Assembly (NCBI RefSeq): GCF_012932565.1
Contig: NZ_JABBYJ010000001.1
Coordinates: 2,108,001-2,172,000, forward strand
Source: Sneathiella limimaris
GTDB taxonomy: Bacteria; Pseudomonadota; Alphaproteobacteria; Sneathiellales; Sneathiellaceae
DNA length: 64,000 nt
Reading direction: 5' to 3'
Each line of letters starts with the position of its first letter. The first letter of the stretch is position 1. The translations under genes were made by a program, and so were the position numbers. The notes beneath the pieces were generated by a model. It was not told the DNA's origin and did no database searches. It saw nothing but the letters and a program-made list of their open reading frames with translations. Positions 42,702-51,299 of this stretch are shown here, in pieces.

Positions 42702-43742
42702 ATGACGCATCTTTTGTTATCCAACATACATCACCGGCTCAGTGAGAGCTTCTCTCTGCAAATTGAGCGACTGGAAATGAAGGATGGAGAAATCCTGTGT
42801 CTTTTAGGGCCATCCGGTTGTGGGAAATCGACGACACTACGAATGGTCGCCGGTCTTGAGAGCCCGGTGAAGGGTAATATCCTGATCCGCGGGCACCTGG
42901 TTGCGGGTGAGGGGCGCTTTGTGGAACCGGAAGATCGGCGCGTTGGTCTGGTTTTCCAGGACTATGCTTTGTTTCCGCATTTGACTGTTGCTGATAATGT
43001 GGCATTTGGACTTGATGATCTGGGGAAATCATCACGCAAGAGGGTTTCGCTCGCCGCTTTAGAGCAGGTTGGCCTTGCGAATTATGCAGATAAATACCCG
43101 CATATGCTATCGGGTGGGGAACAGCAGCGGGTGGCGCTGGCCCGCGCTTTGGCACCCAATCCTCATCTTGTTTTGATGGATGAGCCCTTTTCAGGGCTTG
43201 ATACTGTTCTGAAAGATCAGGTGAGGGAAAATACATTCCGGCTATTGAAAGAAACAGGTACGACCGTTTTGATGGTTACCCATGATCCCGAAGAAGCCAT
43301 GCGGATGGCCGATAAGATCGTTCTGATGAAAGATGGGCAGATTATCCAGCAAGGTACCCCTGCGGAACTATACAGTTCACCGGTTAATGAATTTGTTGCG
43401 TCATTTCTGGGAAGGGTCAATAAAGTTCCGGCCCGTGCCGTTGACGGAATTTTGGAAACGGAACTCGGGCAGGTTGCCCATCCTCAGGCAAGTCTAGCTA
43501 TCGGTGAGTGTGAAGTGCTTGTCAGGCCGGAAGCTATCCGTTTGCAACCTTTGAGAGATGAGGGCGAAGTTCCTGGTAAGGCTATATTTGTGCGAAATCT
43601 AGGGCCTTATTGTCTGATCGATTTGGAATTGCCTTCTGGGCGTCTTGTGACAGCACGAGCTGCCAGTGTACTTCAGCCGGAGGTCGGTGAAACCCTGTCG
43701 ATTACGCTTGATCGGCGGCAAGTTTTTCTTTTTGAGAACTGA
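42702..43742 (+). CDS. ABC transporter ATP-binding protein (iron/thiamine type)
   Basis: A 346-residue ATPase. Walker A GPSGCGKSTT, Q-loop FQDYALFPHLTV, signature LSGGEQQRVALARAL, Walker B LVLMDEPFSGLD and H-loop MVTHDPEEA; a C-terminal TOBE-like segment (VRPEAIRLQPL) follows. Starts four bases after the permease stop and completes its energy-coupling pair. FbpC-like by domain plan. Confidence 0.92.
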   Translation: MTHLLLSNIHHRLSESFSLQIERLEMKDGEILCLLGPSGCGKSTTLRMVAGLESPVKGNILIRGHLVAGEGRFVEPEDRRVGLVFQDYALFPHLTVADNVAFGLDDLGKSSRKRVSLAALEQVGLANYADKYPHMLSGGEQQRVALARALAPNPHLVLMDEPFSGLDTVLKDQVRENTFRLLKETGTTVLMVTHDPEEAMRMADKIVLMKDGQIIQQGTPAELYSSPVNEFVASFLGRVNKVPARAVDGILETELGQVAHPQASLAIGECEVLVRPEAIRLQPLRDEGEVPGKAIFVRNLGPYCLIDLELPSGRLVTARAASVLQPEVGETLSITLDRRQVFLFEN

Positions 43743-43931
43743 TCGGTCGGCAAAAACCCGTTCTTTCCAAAAAATCAGATAAAATAACTGTCGTATCTTT
43801 GGCGTTTCATGGTTATATAGGGGTATGGGAGACTGTCAGGTCGCTTGAGCTTTTAGAAGTATCGGGCTGGACGTCCTGGCGTAGATTTATTTTCAAATTG
43901 CTTCATGGGAAGGAAGCAAGGAGTTTTAATT

Positions 43932-44156
43932 ATGAGTATTGGTCCTTGGCAGATTATTTTGATCCTCGTCATTGTGCTCATCATCTTCGGAGCCGGTAAA
44001 CTGCCTCGCGTTGCTGGAGATTTGGCAAAAGGTATTAAGAATTTCAAGAAGGGAATGAACGACGAGGATAATGCGTCTTCTGAGCCTAAAGAAATTAAGG
44101 ACGCCGCTTCTGCAAACCAATCTGCCGATGAAAAAGACAAGGCTGCTCAAGGGTAA
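43932..44156 (+). CDS. tatA: Sec-independent translocase protein TatA
   Basis: A 74-residue protein with one N-terminal helix [20 protein letters not shown], the FGAGKLP hinge and an amphipathic helix [16 protein letters not shown]. Forms the pore ring of the twin-arginine translocase. ATG 43932 follows AAGGAG by eight bases. Confidence 0.95.
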   Translation: MSIGPWQIILILVIVLIIFGAGKLPRVAGDLAKGIKNFKKGMNDEDNASSEPKEIKDAASANQSADEKDKAAQG

Positions 44157-44204
44157 GCCCTAGCGGCAGTTAATTTTCTTCGAGTGAGGATTGAAGGGTG
44201 AGCC

Positions 44205-44672
44205 ATGTTTGATATTGGCTGGTCGGAAATGGTGTTCGTCGCCATTATTGCTGTGCTGGTTATCGGCCCAAAGGATTTACCGGGTGCGATAGCCGCAGTG
44301 GGCAAATACGTGCGGAAAATCAAGGGTTTCGCCCGGGAGTTTCAATCTGGTATTGATGATCTCGCTCGCGAAGCGGAGCTTGATGATCTGAAAAAGACCG
44401 TGAGCGGAGATCAGTTTAACATCAAGAAACAGGTTGAGGATGCGGTTGATCCGACCGGCGATTTCTCAAAAGCTTTTGAGGATGTAAAACCTGATATCCG
44501 TGAAGACACACCGTCTAACGAAACATCTGGTGCAGCATCATCTTCAACTTCCTCAGAAGATGTTGAAAAGCCTCAACCAAAAATTGGGATCACCCCAGTT
44601 TCTGAAATCAATTACGATAAAGAGACGGATGCCGAAAAAGTATCTGCCCCTTCAGACAGTAAAGTTTCCTGA
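44205..44672 (+). CDS. tatB: Sec-independent translocase protein TatB
   Basis: A 155-residue membrane protein. N-terminal helix FDIGWSEMVFVAIIAVLVIG, the GPKDLP hinge, an amphipathic helix, and a long acidic Ser/Glu-rich tail. Part of the substrate-receptor complex with TatC. Follows tatA by 48 bp and precedes tatC by two bases. Confidence 0.94.
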   Translation: MFDIGWSEMVFVAIIAVLVIGPKDLPGAIAAVGKYVRKIKGFAREFQSGIDDLAREAELDDLKKTVSGDQFNIKKQVEDAVDPTGDFSKAFEDVKPDIREDTPSNETSGAASSSTSSEDVEKPQPKIGITPVSEINYDKETDAEKVSAPSDSKVS

Positions 44673-44674
44673 GA

Positions 44675-45550
44675 ATGACTGCAGATAACGAGCTAGATGA
44701 CAGTAAAGCGCCGTTAATGGAGCATATTGTTGAGTTTCGTAACCGGCTTGTTTATTCGGTTATCACGTTGCTCATCACATTCATTTTTTGTTATTTGGTC
44801 AGTGAGGAGCTCTTTAGGTTCCTTGTCCGCCCACTTGTAGATGCCCTTGGGGATGATGTGGCAGGACGCCGTATGATTTATACGGGACTGCATGAGGCCT
44901 TCTTCACCTATATCAAGATCGCCTTTTTTGTGGCGCTGTTTGTCTCTTTTCCTATCATCGCGACACAGATTTGGGCCTTTGTGGCACCGGGTCTTTATAA
45001 GCATGAAAAGAAAGCGTTTCTGCCATTTTTGGTAGTGACGCCTGTCCTGTTTTTTATGGGCGGTGCACTGGCTTATGAATTTGTAATGCCACTTGCCTGG
45101 AATTTCTTGCTTGGCTTTGAGAGTTCTGGTGACAGCTCTATGTATGCAAAGGCTTACGCTGCCATCACTGAGGCTTATCCGGCAGTTATGGCGTATTTGC
45201 CAACACCTTCGGCACCCATGTCACTTCCTATTCAGGCGGAAACTAGGGTAAGTGAATATCTGAGCCTTTCCATGAAGCTCATTTTTGCCTTTGGTCTCTG
45301 CTTTCAGTTGCCAGTTCTTTTGACCCTGTTAGGTCGAGTTGGAATTGTTTCGTCGGAAGGCCTGAAAAAGAAGTTTAAATATGCTGTTGTTTTCGCCTTC
45401 ATAGCGGCGGCTATTTTGACACCTCCTGATCCGCTTTCACAGATTACGCTCGCGGTTCCGATCATCATTCTCTATGCGATTTCGATCGTAAGTGTGAAAA
45501 TGGTTGAGAAAAAACGGGCTCAACGGGAAGCTGAACTGGAAGAGGACTGA
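44675..45550 (+). CDS. tatC: Sec-independent translocase protein TatC
   Basis: A 291-residue, six-helix receptor subunit. Motifs: HIVEFRNRLVYSVI at the N-terminus, 'ETRVSEYLSLSMKLIFAFGLCF' and 'AILTPPDPLSQITLAVPI' in helices 4-6. Completes a tatABC operon. A possible shared promoter lies before tatA. Confidence 0.95.
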   Translation: MTADNELDDSKAPLMEHIVEFRNRLVYSVITLLITFIFCYLVSEELFRFLVRPLVDALGDDVAGRRMIYTGLHEAFFTYIKIAFFVALFVSFPIIATQIWAFVAPGLYKHEKKAFLPFLVVTPVLFFMGGALAYEFVMPLAWNFLLGFESSGDSSMYAKAYAAITEAYPAVMAYLPTPSAPMSLPIQAETRVSEYLSLSMKLIFAFGLCFQLPVLLTLLGRVGIVSSEGLKKKFKYAVVFAFIAAAILTPPDPLSQITLAVPIIILYAISIVSVKMVEKKRAQREAELEED

Positions 45551-45699
45551 CCTGACGAATAGGTCATGGAATTTCTGCAACAGTCTTGAGTTTCTGCAGG
45601 AATTCCCTTTGGTCTGTCCAAGTTGCGACTGGACGAAGGAAAGCCAGACGCTTATACAAAACATTCCAACCTGATTTCAAATTGAAGACCGGCTGACAC

Positions 45700-46974
45700 A
45701 TGCTAGATTTACGATGGATTCGCGAAAACCCCGAGGCGTTTGATGCTGCACTGGCCCGACGTGGGCTGGAGCCACTATCATCCAAAGTTCTGGAGATGGA
45801 TGAGAGCCATCGGCAGCTCAAAACTGATTTGCAGACGAACCAGGCGCGGCGGAATGAAGCTGCCAAAGCCATTGGCAAGGCTAAATCCGCAGGCGAAGAT
45901 GCGGATGCACTCATTAAAGAGGTCGCCAGCCTGAAATCTGCTGTCCAGGAAATGGAAGCGAAGGATCGCGAGATGGGGGAGGAGATGGATGCACTTCTCT
46001 CCGGCATTCCGAATATCCTTAAGGATGACGTTCCAGAAGGGGACGACGAAGACCAGAATGTAGAGCTCCGCAAAGTTGGTGAGATCCCAAGTTTTTCCTT
46101 CACACCCAAAGAGCATTATGAACTTGGAGCAGATCTTGGCTTTATGGATTTTGAAACAGCTGCCAAACTCTCTGGCAGTCGTTTTGTTGTGAATAAAGGG
46201 CCGCTCGCTCGGTTGGAGCGTGCCTTGGCTGCCTTTATGATTGATGTGCACACGCAGGAAAATGGATATTTGGAAGTATCCCCGCCTGTGATTGTCCGCA
46301 ACCAGGCTCTTTACGGAACAAGCCAACTGCCGAAATTTGAGGAAGATCTCTATAAACTGGATACAGGAAGCTATCTGATCCCAACGGCTGAGGTGCCGCT
46401 GACAAATCTAGTCAGTGACAGCATTGTTGGGGAAGCGGAATTGCCTATGCGCTTTACGGCTCATACCCTTTGTTTCCGATCAGAGGCAGGATCTGCGGGT
46501 AAAGATACAGCGGGTATGCTGCGCCAACACCAGTTTGCTAAAGTGGAAATGGTCTCGATCACAACGCCTGAACAATCTGCGGAAGAGCATGAGCGGATGA
46601 CAGCCTGCGCAGAGGGTATTCTGAAGCGATTGGGATTGGCATATAGGGTTGTAGTTCTGTGTAGTGGGGATACCGGTTTTGGTGCCCGTAAAACCTACGA
46701 CATTGAGGTGTGGCTGCCTGGTCAGAACACCTATCGTGAAATTTCAAGCTGTTCTGTCTGCGGTGATTTCCAAGCCCGCCGCATGAAAGCGCGTTTCCGT
46801 CCTGAAGAAGGCAAGGGAACTCGGTTCGTTCATACCCTGAACGGATCTGGTCTCGCTGTCGGGCGGACTTTGATTGCGATTATGGAAAATTATCAGCAGG
46901 AAGACGGATCTATTCTGATCCCGGAAGCTTTGCAGCCCTACATGGGTGGTCTGACAAAAATTGAAGCCAATTAA
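45700..46974 (+). CDS. serS: Seryl-tRNA synthetase
   Basis: A 424-residue class II synthetase. N-terminal coiled-coil arm binding the tRNA-Ser variable arm, then [14 protein letters not shown], motif 2 [22 protein letters not shown] and motif 3 '[18 protein letters not shown]'. Conserved position between tatC and surE. Confidence 0.96.
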   Translation: MLDLRWIRENPEAFDAALARRGLEPLSSKVLEMDESHRQLKTDLQTNQARRNEAAKAIGKAKSAGEDADALIKEVASLKSAVQEMEAKDREMGEEMDALLSGIPNILKDDVPEGDDEDQNVELRKVGEIPSFSFTPKEHYELGADLGFMDFETAAKLSGSRFVVNKGPLARLERALAAFMIDVHTQENGYLEVSPPVIVRNQALYGTSQLPKFEEDLYKLDTGSYLIPTAEVPLTNLVSDSIVGEAELPMRFTAHTLCFRSEAGSAGKDTAGMLRQHQFAKVEMVSITTPEQSAEEHERMTACAEGILKRLGLAYRVVVLCSGDTGFGARKTYDIEVWLPGQNTYREISSCSVCGDFQARRMKARFRPEEGKGTRFVHTLNGSGLAVGRTLIAIMENYQQEDGSILIPEALQPYMGGLTKIEAN

Positions 46975-46999
46975 GAACAAGAAAGGTTTAGGTGTCACT

Positions 47000-47755
47000 T
47001 TGAGAATATTATTGAGTAATGACGACGGTTTTGATGCACCGGGTATGGAAGTTCTGAAACGCATAGCAAACGCGCTTTCAGACGATGTGATTATCGTTGC
47101 CCCGGCTAAAGAGCAAAGCGGTGCTTCGCGCTCGCTGACGCTGCATGATCCGATCCGCATTATCAAGCATTCTGAAACGGAATATGCTGTTGAAGGTACT
47201 CCGACTGATTGCGTGATGATGGCGCTCAATCATATATTCAAAGACAATCCGCCTGACCTGATCCTTTCGGGGGTAAACCGCGGCGGAAACCTGGGTGAAG
47301 ACGTTCTTTATTCGGGCACAGTTGCTGCCGCCAGTGAAGGGACTTTGCTGGGTGTCAGATCCATTGCGCTTAGCCAGTGTATTATGGATGCGGATGAGAT
47401 TTACTGGGAAACGGCAGAGACAAAAGCAGTTGAAATTATCAATAAGTTGCTTGGCTTTGAGTGGGGGGATGGAACCCTCATGAATATCAACTTCCCGCCA
47501 GTTCCCGCTGATCAGGTAACTGGTGTAGCAGTTACACGGCAGGGAAAACGGGACCTGTCCAATCTTTTGATTGATGCAAGGGTTGATGCCCGAGGGCGTG
47601 AATATTTCTGGTTGGGATATCGGCCTTCCGTTGGGACTCCAGGTGAGGGGGATGACCTGCACGCGGTCGCTCGCGGAGAGGTTTCTGTGACCCCTTTGAA
47701 CCTTAATCTGACAGCAGATCCTTTGCTGGACAAATTAAAGCAGACGCTGGCCTGA
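47000..47755 (+). CDS. surE: 5'-nucleotidase SurE
   Basis: A 251-residue phosphatase of nucleoside monophosphates. Metal site LLSNDDGFDAPGM at the N-terminus, DHIF-type and SGVNRGGNLGEDVLYSGTVAAASEG. TTG 47000 (after AGGTG) puts the catalytic motif at the usual distance from the start; ATG 46961 would overlap serS. Confidence 0.93.
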   Translation: MRILLSNDDGFDAPGMEVLKRIANALSDDVIIVAPAKEQSGASRSLTLHDPIRIIKHSETEYAVEGTPTDCVMMALNHIFKDNPPDLILSGVNRGGNLGEDVLYSGTVAAASEGTLLGVRSIALSQCIMDADEIYWETAETKAVEIINKLLGFEWGDGTLMNINFPPVPADQVTGVAVTRQGKRDLSNLLIDARVDARGREYFWLGYRPSVGTPGEGDDLHAVARGEVSVTPLNLNLTADPLLDKLKQTLA

Positions 47756-47781
47756 GGGTAGGGCCGGGTTAGAGAGTAGAT

Positions 47782-48429
47782 GTGAACGAAAATGCGGCAC
47801 AAAAGATCCGTCTTTTGATGGAGCTCCGGCGGATGGGGATCACCGATACGGCTGTCCTCTCGGCCATTGAGAGGGTTCCAAGGGAAGCATTTGTGCCGCC
47901 AACGTTTCGTGATCGGGCGTATGAGAATATTGCTCTTCCTATCAGCAGTGGTCAGACAATCAGTCAGCCTTACATTGTGGCCTATATGACGCAGATGCTG
48001 CATCCAGATCCCAGAGCGAAAGTGCTGGAAATCGGAACGGGATCCGGCTACCAGGCGGCTATTCTTTCCAAGCTTTTTCGCCGCGTTTATTCCATAGAGC
48101 GATATCGCAGCCTTCATTTAAAGGCGTTGGAGATTTTTGAGAAACTAAAAATCTCCAATATCACCAGTAAACTGGGCGATGGTTATAAAGGGTGGGTGGA
48201 GCAAGCTCCGTTCAGCCATATTATTGTTACCGCAGCGGCTGAAGATGTTCCCGCACCGCTCGTTGATCAGCTGGGTGACAATGGCACAATGATCATTCCG
48301 GTTGGACCGGATCAGGGGGATCAAACGATTTTGCGGATCACCAAAGACCACCATGGGATGATCGCTGAAGAAGAGTTAATCCCGGTCAGATTCGTGCCTT
48401 TAGTTCAAGGGCTTGCGGTCGAAACTTAA
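47782..48429 (+). CDS. pcm: Protein-L-isoaspartate O-methyltransferase
   Basis: A 215-residue repair enzyme. Family motifs 'PREAFVPPTFRDRAYENIALPIS', GQTISQPYIVAYM (substrate site) and the SAM site VLEIGTGSGYQAAILS. The start is GTG. Unlike the copy at 7221, all hallmarks are canonical. The surE-pcm order is the standard alphaproteobacterial one. Confidence 0.95.
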   Translation: MNENAAQKIRLLMELRRMGITDTAVLSAIERVPREAFVPPTFRDRAYENIALPISSGQTISQPYIVAYMTQMLHPDPRAKVLEIGTGSGYQAAILSKLFRRVYSIERYRSLHLKALEIFEKLKISNITSKLGDGYKGWVEQAPFSHIIVTAAAEDVPAPLVDQLGDNGTMIIPVGPDQGDQTILRITKDHHGMIAEEELIPVRFVPLVQGLAVET

Positions 48430-48481
48430 GATACTACTATATCTGCGAAATGGTTAATTTCCTTGCGATTCGCTGGATTTT

Positions 48482-49789
48482 GTGATTAAATTAAAACCTA
48501 TGATGGCAAGGAATCTTAATAAGCTGACCAAGCTTGGGCTGCTGACCCTCGTAGCTGCAAACCTCTCCGGTTGTGTTTATGACCGGTATTTGCAGAAGGC
48601 GGATAGTCGTAACTTGAGTCAGCCGCAATCCGTGCAGACGCGTGTTGCAAGCTCTCCTTCCACTTTGGTAAATGCACGCGCTCCCAGTTATTACGATAAT
48701 ATTGCGTATCGGCATGTCACAGTTCAGTCTGGCGACAGTTTGACACTAATTGCAAAACGCCATCGCGTTCCATTTTCAGCTGTTGTTGCGCTGAATGGGA
48801 GTGAGCCACCTTATCTCATTCATCCTGGTCAATTGATCAAAGTTCCAGATTTTCGGTTACATCGGGTCAAATCTGGGGAAACACTCTATGCCATTTCGAG
48901 AGTGTATAATGTTGAAATGAGTGAACTTGCACATTTCAACTTCCTTCAGGCGCCTTATGCCTTAACACCGGGAACATCGTTGAGCATTCCTCAGAATGTT
49001 GATCAGCAAACGCGTGTTGCTGCGGTCGGTAAGGCTGCGTGGGCTGTATCTTCGACGCCGACCTCATCGCGTCCAGTAAATGAGGTAGGAGATGTGGCGA
49101 GCAAATCGCTTCCAGTCCCTCGAAAATCAGTAGCAGTCAAGAGTATGTCAGCGCCAGGCCCGATAAAAACCTCACCTGTTACCGGCACAAAACCGGTTGC
49201 ATCACAGGGTATTGCAGCTCCTAAGACTGTTAGTCAGGTACAGAAACTTGATGCGCAAGATAAACCAGTTCAGGTGGCGTCCATTGCGCCTGAAGTTGTG
49301 ACAGATACGCCTGTTTCAAAACCGGTTATCGGAACAGAAATTCCTGCGGCTGAGATGCCTCCAGTGCCGAAGGCAAGATATACTATTAAAAGCCCTCCAT
49401 CCCGTGAGGGAGGACGGTTCAGCTGGCCAGCGAAAGGCGATGTGATTTCAGGTTATGGCCGCAAAGCAAGTGGATTTCATAATGACGGGATTAATATCCG
49501 TCTGCAGCCAGGTACAGAAATTCGTGCGGCTGAAAATGGAGTGGTATCCTATGTTGGAAATGAGATGCGCTCCTTTGGAAATCTGGTCCTGATTTCCCAT
49601 GCCGATGGGTATGTGACCACCTATGGCCATTTGGCAACCATGTCTGTCTACAAGGGGCAGCGGATCCAAAAGGGTGAAGTCATTGGAACGGCAGGCGCCA
49701 CAGGCGATGTCCAGATCCCGCAACTACATTTCGAAATCCGTAAAAATGGGGCCGCCAAAAACCCTAAAACACTTCTGGCGTCCCGCTAA
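48482..49789 (+). CDS. NlpD/DipM-like lipoprotein with two LysM and a degenerate M23 domain
   Basis: A 435-residue lipoprotein with lipobox LSGC near residue 30. LysM domains at about residues 78-122 (VQSGDSLTLIAKRHRVPFSA) and 126-170 (VKSGETLYAISRVYNVEMSE) bind peptidoglycan. After a Pro/Val-rich linker, an M23 (LytM) domain ends the protein. The metal ligands are altered: the HxGxD site reads HNDGIN and the second site reads QLHFEIR, so the first His of HxH is replaced by Gln. This points to a non-catalytic amidase activator like NlpD/EnvC/DipM. GTG 48482 or ATG 48500/48503 are possible starts. Confidence 0.85.
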   Translation: MIKLKPMMARNLNKLTKLGLLTLVAANLSGCVYDRYLQKADSRNLSQPQSVQTRVASSPSTLVNARAPSYYDNIAYRHVTVQSGDSLTLIAKRHRVPFSAVVALNGSEPPYLIHPGQLIKVPDFRLHRVKSGETLYAISRVYNVEMSELAHFNFLQAPYALTPGTSLSIPQNVDQQTRVAAVGKAAWAVSSTPTSSRPVNEVGDVASKSLPVPRKSVAVKSMSAPGPIKTSPVTGTKPVASQGIAAPKTVSQVQKLDAQDKPVQVASIAPEVVTDTPVSKPVIGTEIPAAEMPPVPKARYTIKSPPSREGGRFSWPAKGDVISGYGRKASGFHNDGINIRLQPGTEIRAAENGVVSYVGNEMRSFGNLVLISHADGYVTTYGHLATMSVYKGQRIQKGEVIGTAGATGDVQIPQLHFEIRKNGAAKNPKTLLASR

Positions 49790-49825
49790 TACTCTTAATT
49801 GTCTGAAACTGGTTGATGTCTGATC

Positions 49826-50683
49826 TTAATCCAGACGGGTTTCTGTTCGACCAGCTAAATCCTGAATATATTGCCAGGCAACGCGACCGGAACGGGATCC
49901 GCGCGTGCGCATCCACTCAATGGCTTCCTTGACCATCTGATCGTCGTCAATAGGGATATTGTAGTGGGCAATATATCCCCGAATCATTTCCAGATATTCA
50001 TCCTGAGAACAGCTGTGGAAACCCAGCCAGAGGCCAAAACGGTCAGAGAGGGAGACTTTTTCCTCAATCGCTTCGGAAGGCATAACAGCTGTTGATCGTT
50101 CATTTTCAATCATATCCCGACGCATAAGATGCCGTCTGTTGGACGTGGCGTAGAAAATAACGTTTTTGGGCCGTCCTTCCAGTCCACCGTCCAGAACTGT
50201 CTTCAGAGACTTATAGGTATCATCATCACCATCAAAAGACAGATCATCACAAAAGAGGATGATATTCCGGTCTGATTTTTGAAGGGTCAGTAAGAGCTCG
50301 GGTAATGAGGGAATATCCTCGCGATGGATTTCAACCAGTACCAATGAGTTCTTTTCCTCGGCATTGACAAGGGCATGGGCAGCTTTGACGAGAGAGCTTT
50401 TGCCCATTCCGCGGGCGCCCCATAGCAAGGCGTTGTTGGCCGGATACCCTTTAGCAAAACGGGTTGTATTGTCGATTAGAATATCACGGACCTGGTCAAT
50501 ACCTTTTAGCATACCCATGTCGACATGGTTGACTGCGGCAATGGGACGAAGAGAGTTTTTCTCTGCATCCCAGATAAAAGCGTTACCTTTCGAAAGATCC
50601 GGTGCGTCTCTTTCTGTTGGTGCAATCCGCTCCAGACTGTCTGCAATTCGCGTCAGCTGTTTGAGAATTTCTTTTTTGCTCAT
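49826..50683 (-). CDS. DUF815-family AAA+ ATPase
   Basis: A 285-residue P-loop ATPase. Walker A LLWGARGMGKSSLVKAA near residue 89, Walker B NIILFCDDLSFDGDDD, then sensor-like 'VIFYATSNRRHLMRRDM'. DUF815 proteins are AAA+ ATPases of unknown role. ATG 50683 matches the start of the conserved N-terminal coil (MSKKEILKQLTRI). Confidence 0.85.
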   Translation of the reverse strand: MSKKEILKQLTRIADSLERIAPTERDAPDLSKGNAFIWDAEKNSLRPIAAVNHVDMGMLKGIDQVRDILIDNTTRFAKGYPANNALLWGARGMGKSSLVKAAHALVNAEEKNSLVLVEIHREDIPSLPELLLTLQKSDRNIILFCDDLSFDGDDDTYKSLKTVLDGGLEGRPKNVIFYATSNRRHLMRRDMIENERSTAVMPSEAIEEKVSLSDRFGLWLGFHSCSQDEYLEMIRGYIAHYNIPIDDDQMVKEAIEWMRTRGSRSGRVAWQYIQDLAGRTETRLD

Positions 50684-50938
50684 GAGATTAGATTGAAAGT
50701 TTAAAGATGCACCCCAATCTAAAGACTTGATCACAAAATCCCAGTGAAAAGAACAAGCCTACCGGATTTTATGTGATTGCAGGGTTTTGGGGCTGGTCAA
50801 TAACAGATTGCTGCTTGCATTGAAGCATAGGTCTACTATAACAGTCCTTCGAGTTTTTCAGTGTTTTGGACCAGCTGTCCAGGAGCTGATCTGAATAGAA
50901 ACGAGCTTAAAGAAAAGCGTAAGTTAAGGAATTATGGA

Positions 50939-51289
50939 ATGAGCCAGGAACTCGTGCAATTGATGCCACTTATCCTGATCGGTGTTGTGTTCTATTTTCT
51001 GTTGATCCGTCCTCAACAGAAAAAAGTTAAAGAGCATCGTGCCATGATTGAAGCCGTGCGTCGCGGAGACAACATTGTGACCTCTGGTGGTATTCTCGGT
51101 AAGGTGATTAAAGTACGGGAAGACAACATTGTTCAGGTTGAAATTGCCCCAGAGGTTCGGATCGATGTTGTGAAATCCACCATCTCTGAAGTTCGCGGAA
51201 AAACTGAACCCGCTGATACGACATCTGCTCCCAAAGCTGATGGTGAAAAATCATCAGGCGGTTTGTCAGGTTTGTTCAAAAAGAAATAA
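50939..51289 (+). CDS. yajC: Preprotein translocase subunit YajC
   Basis: A 116-residue inner-membrane protein with one helix (LMPLILIGVVFYFLLIRPQQ) and the YajC motif MIEAVRRGDNIVTSGGILGKV. Belongs to the SecDF-YajC holotranslocase. ATG 50939 follows AAGGA. Confidence 0.93.
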   Translation: MSQELVQLMPLILIGVVFYFLLIRPQQKKVKEHRAMIEAVRRGDNIVTSGGILGKVIKVREDNIVQVEIAPEVRIDVVKSTISEVRGKTEPADTTSAPKADGEKSSGGLSGLFKKK

Positions 51290-51299
51290 CGGTTAGTTC

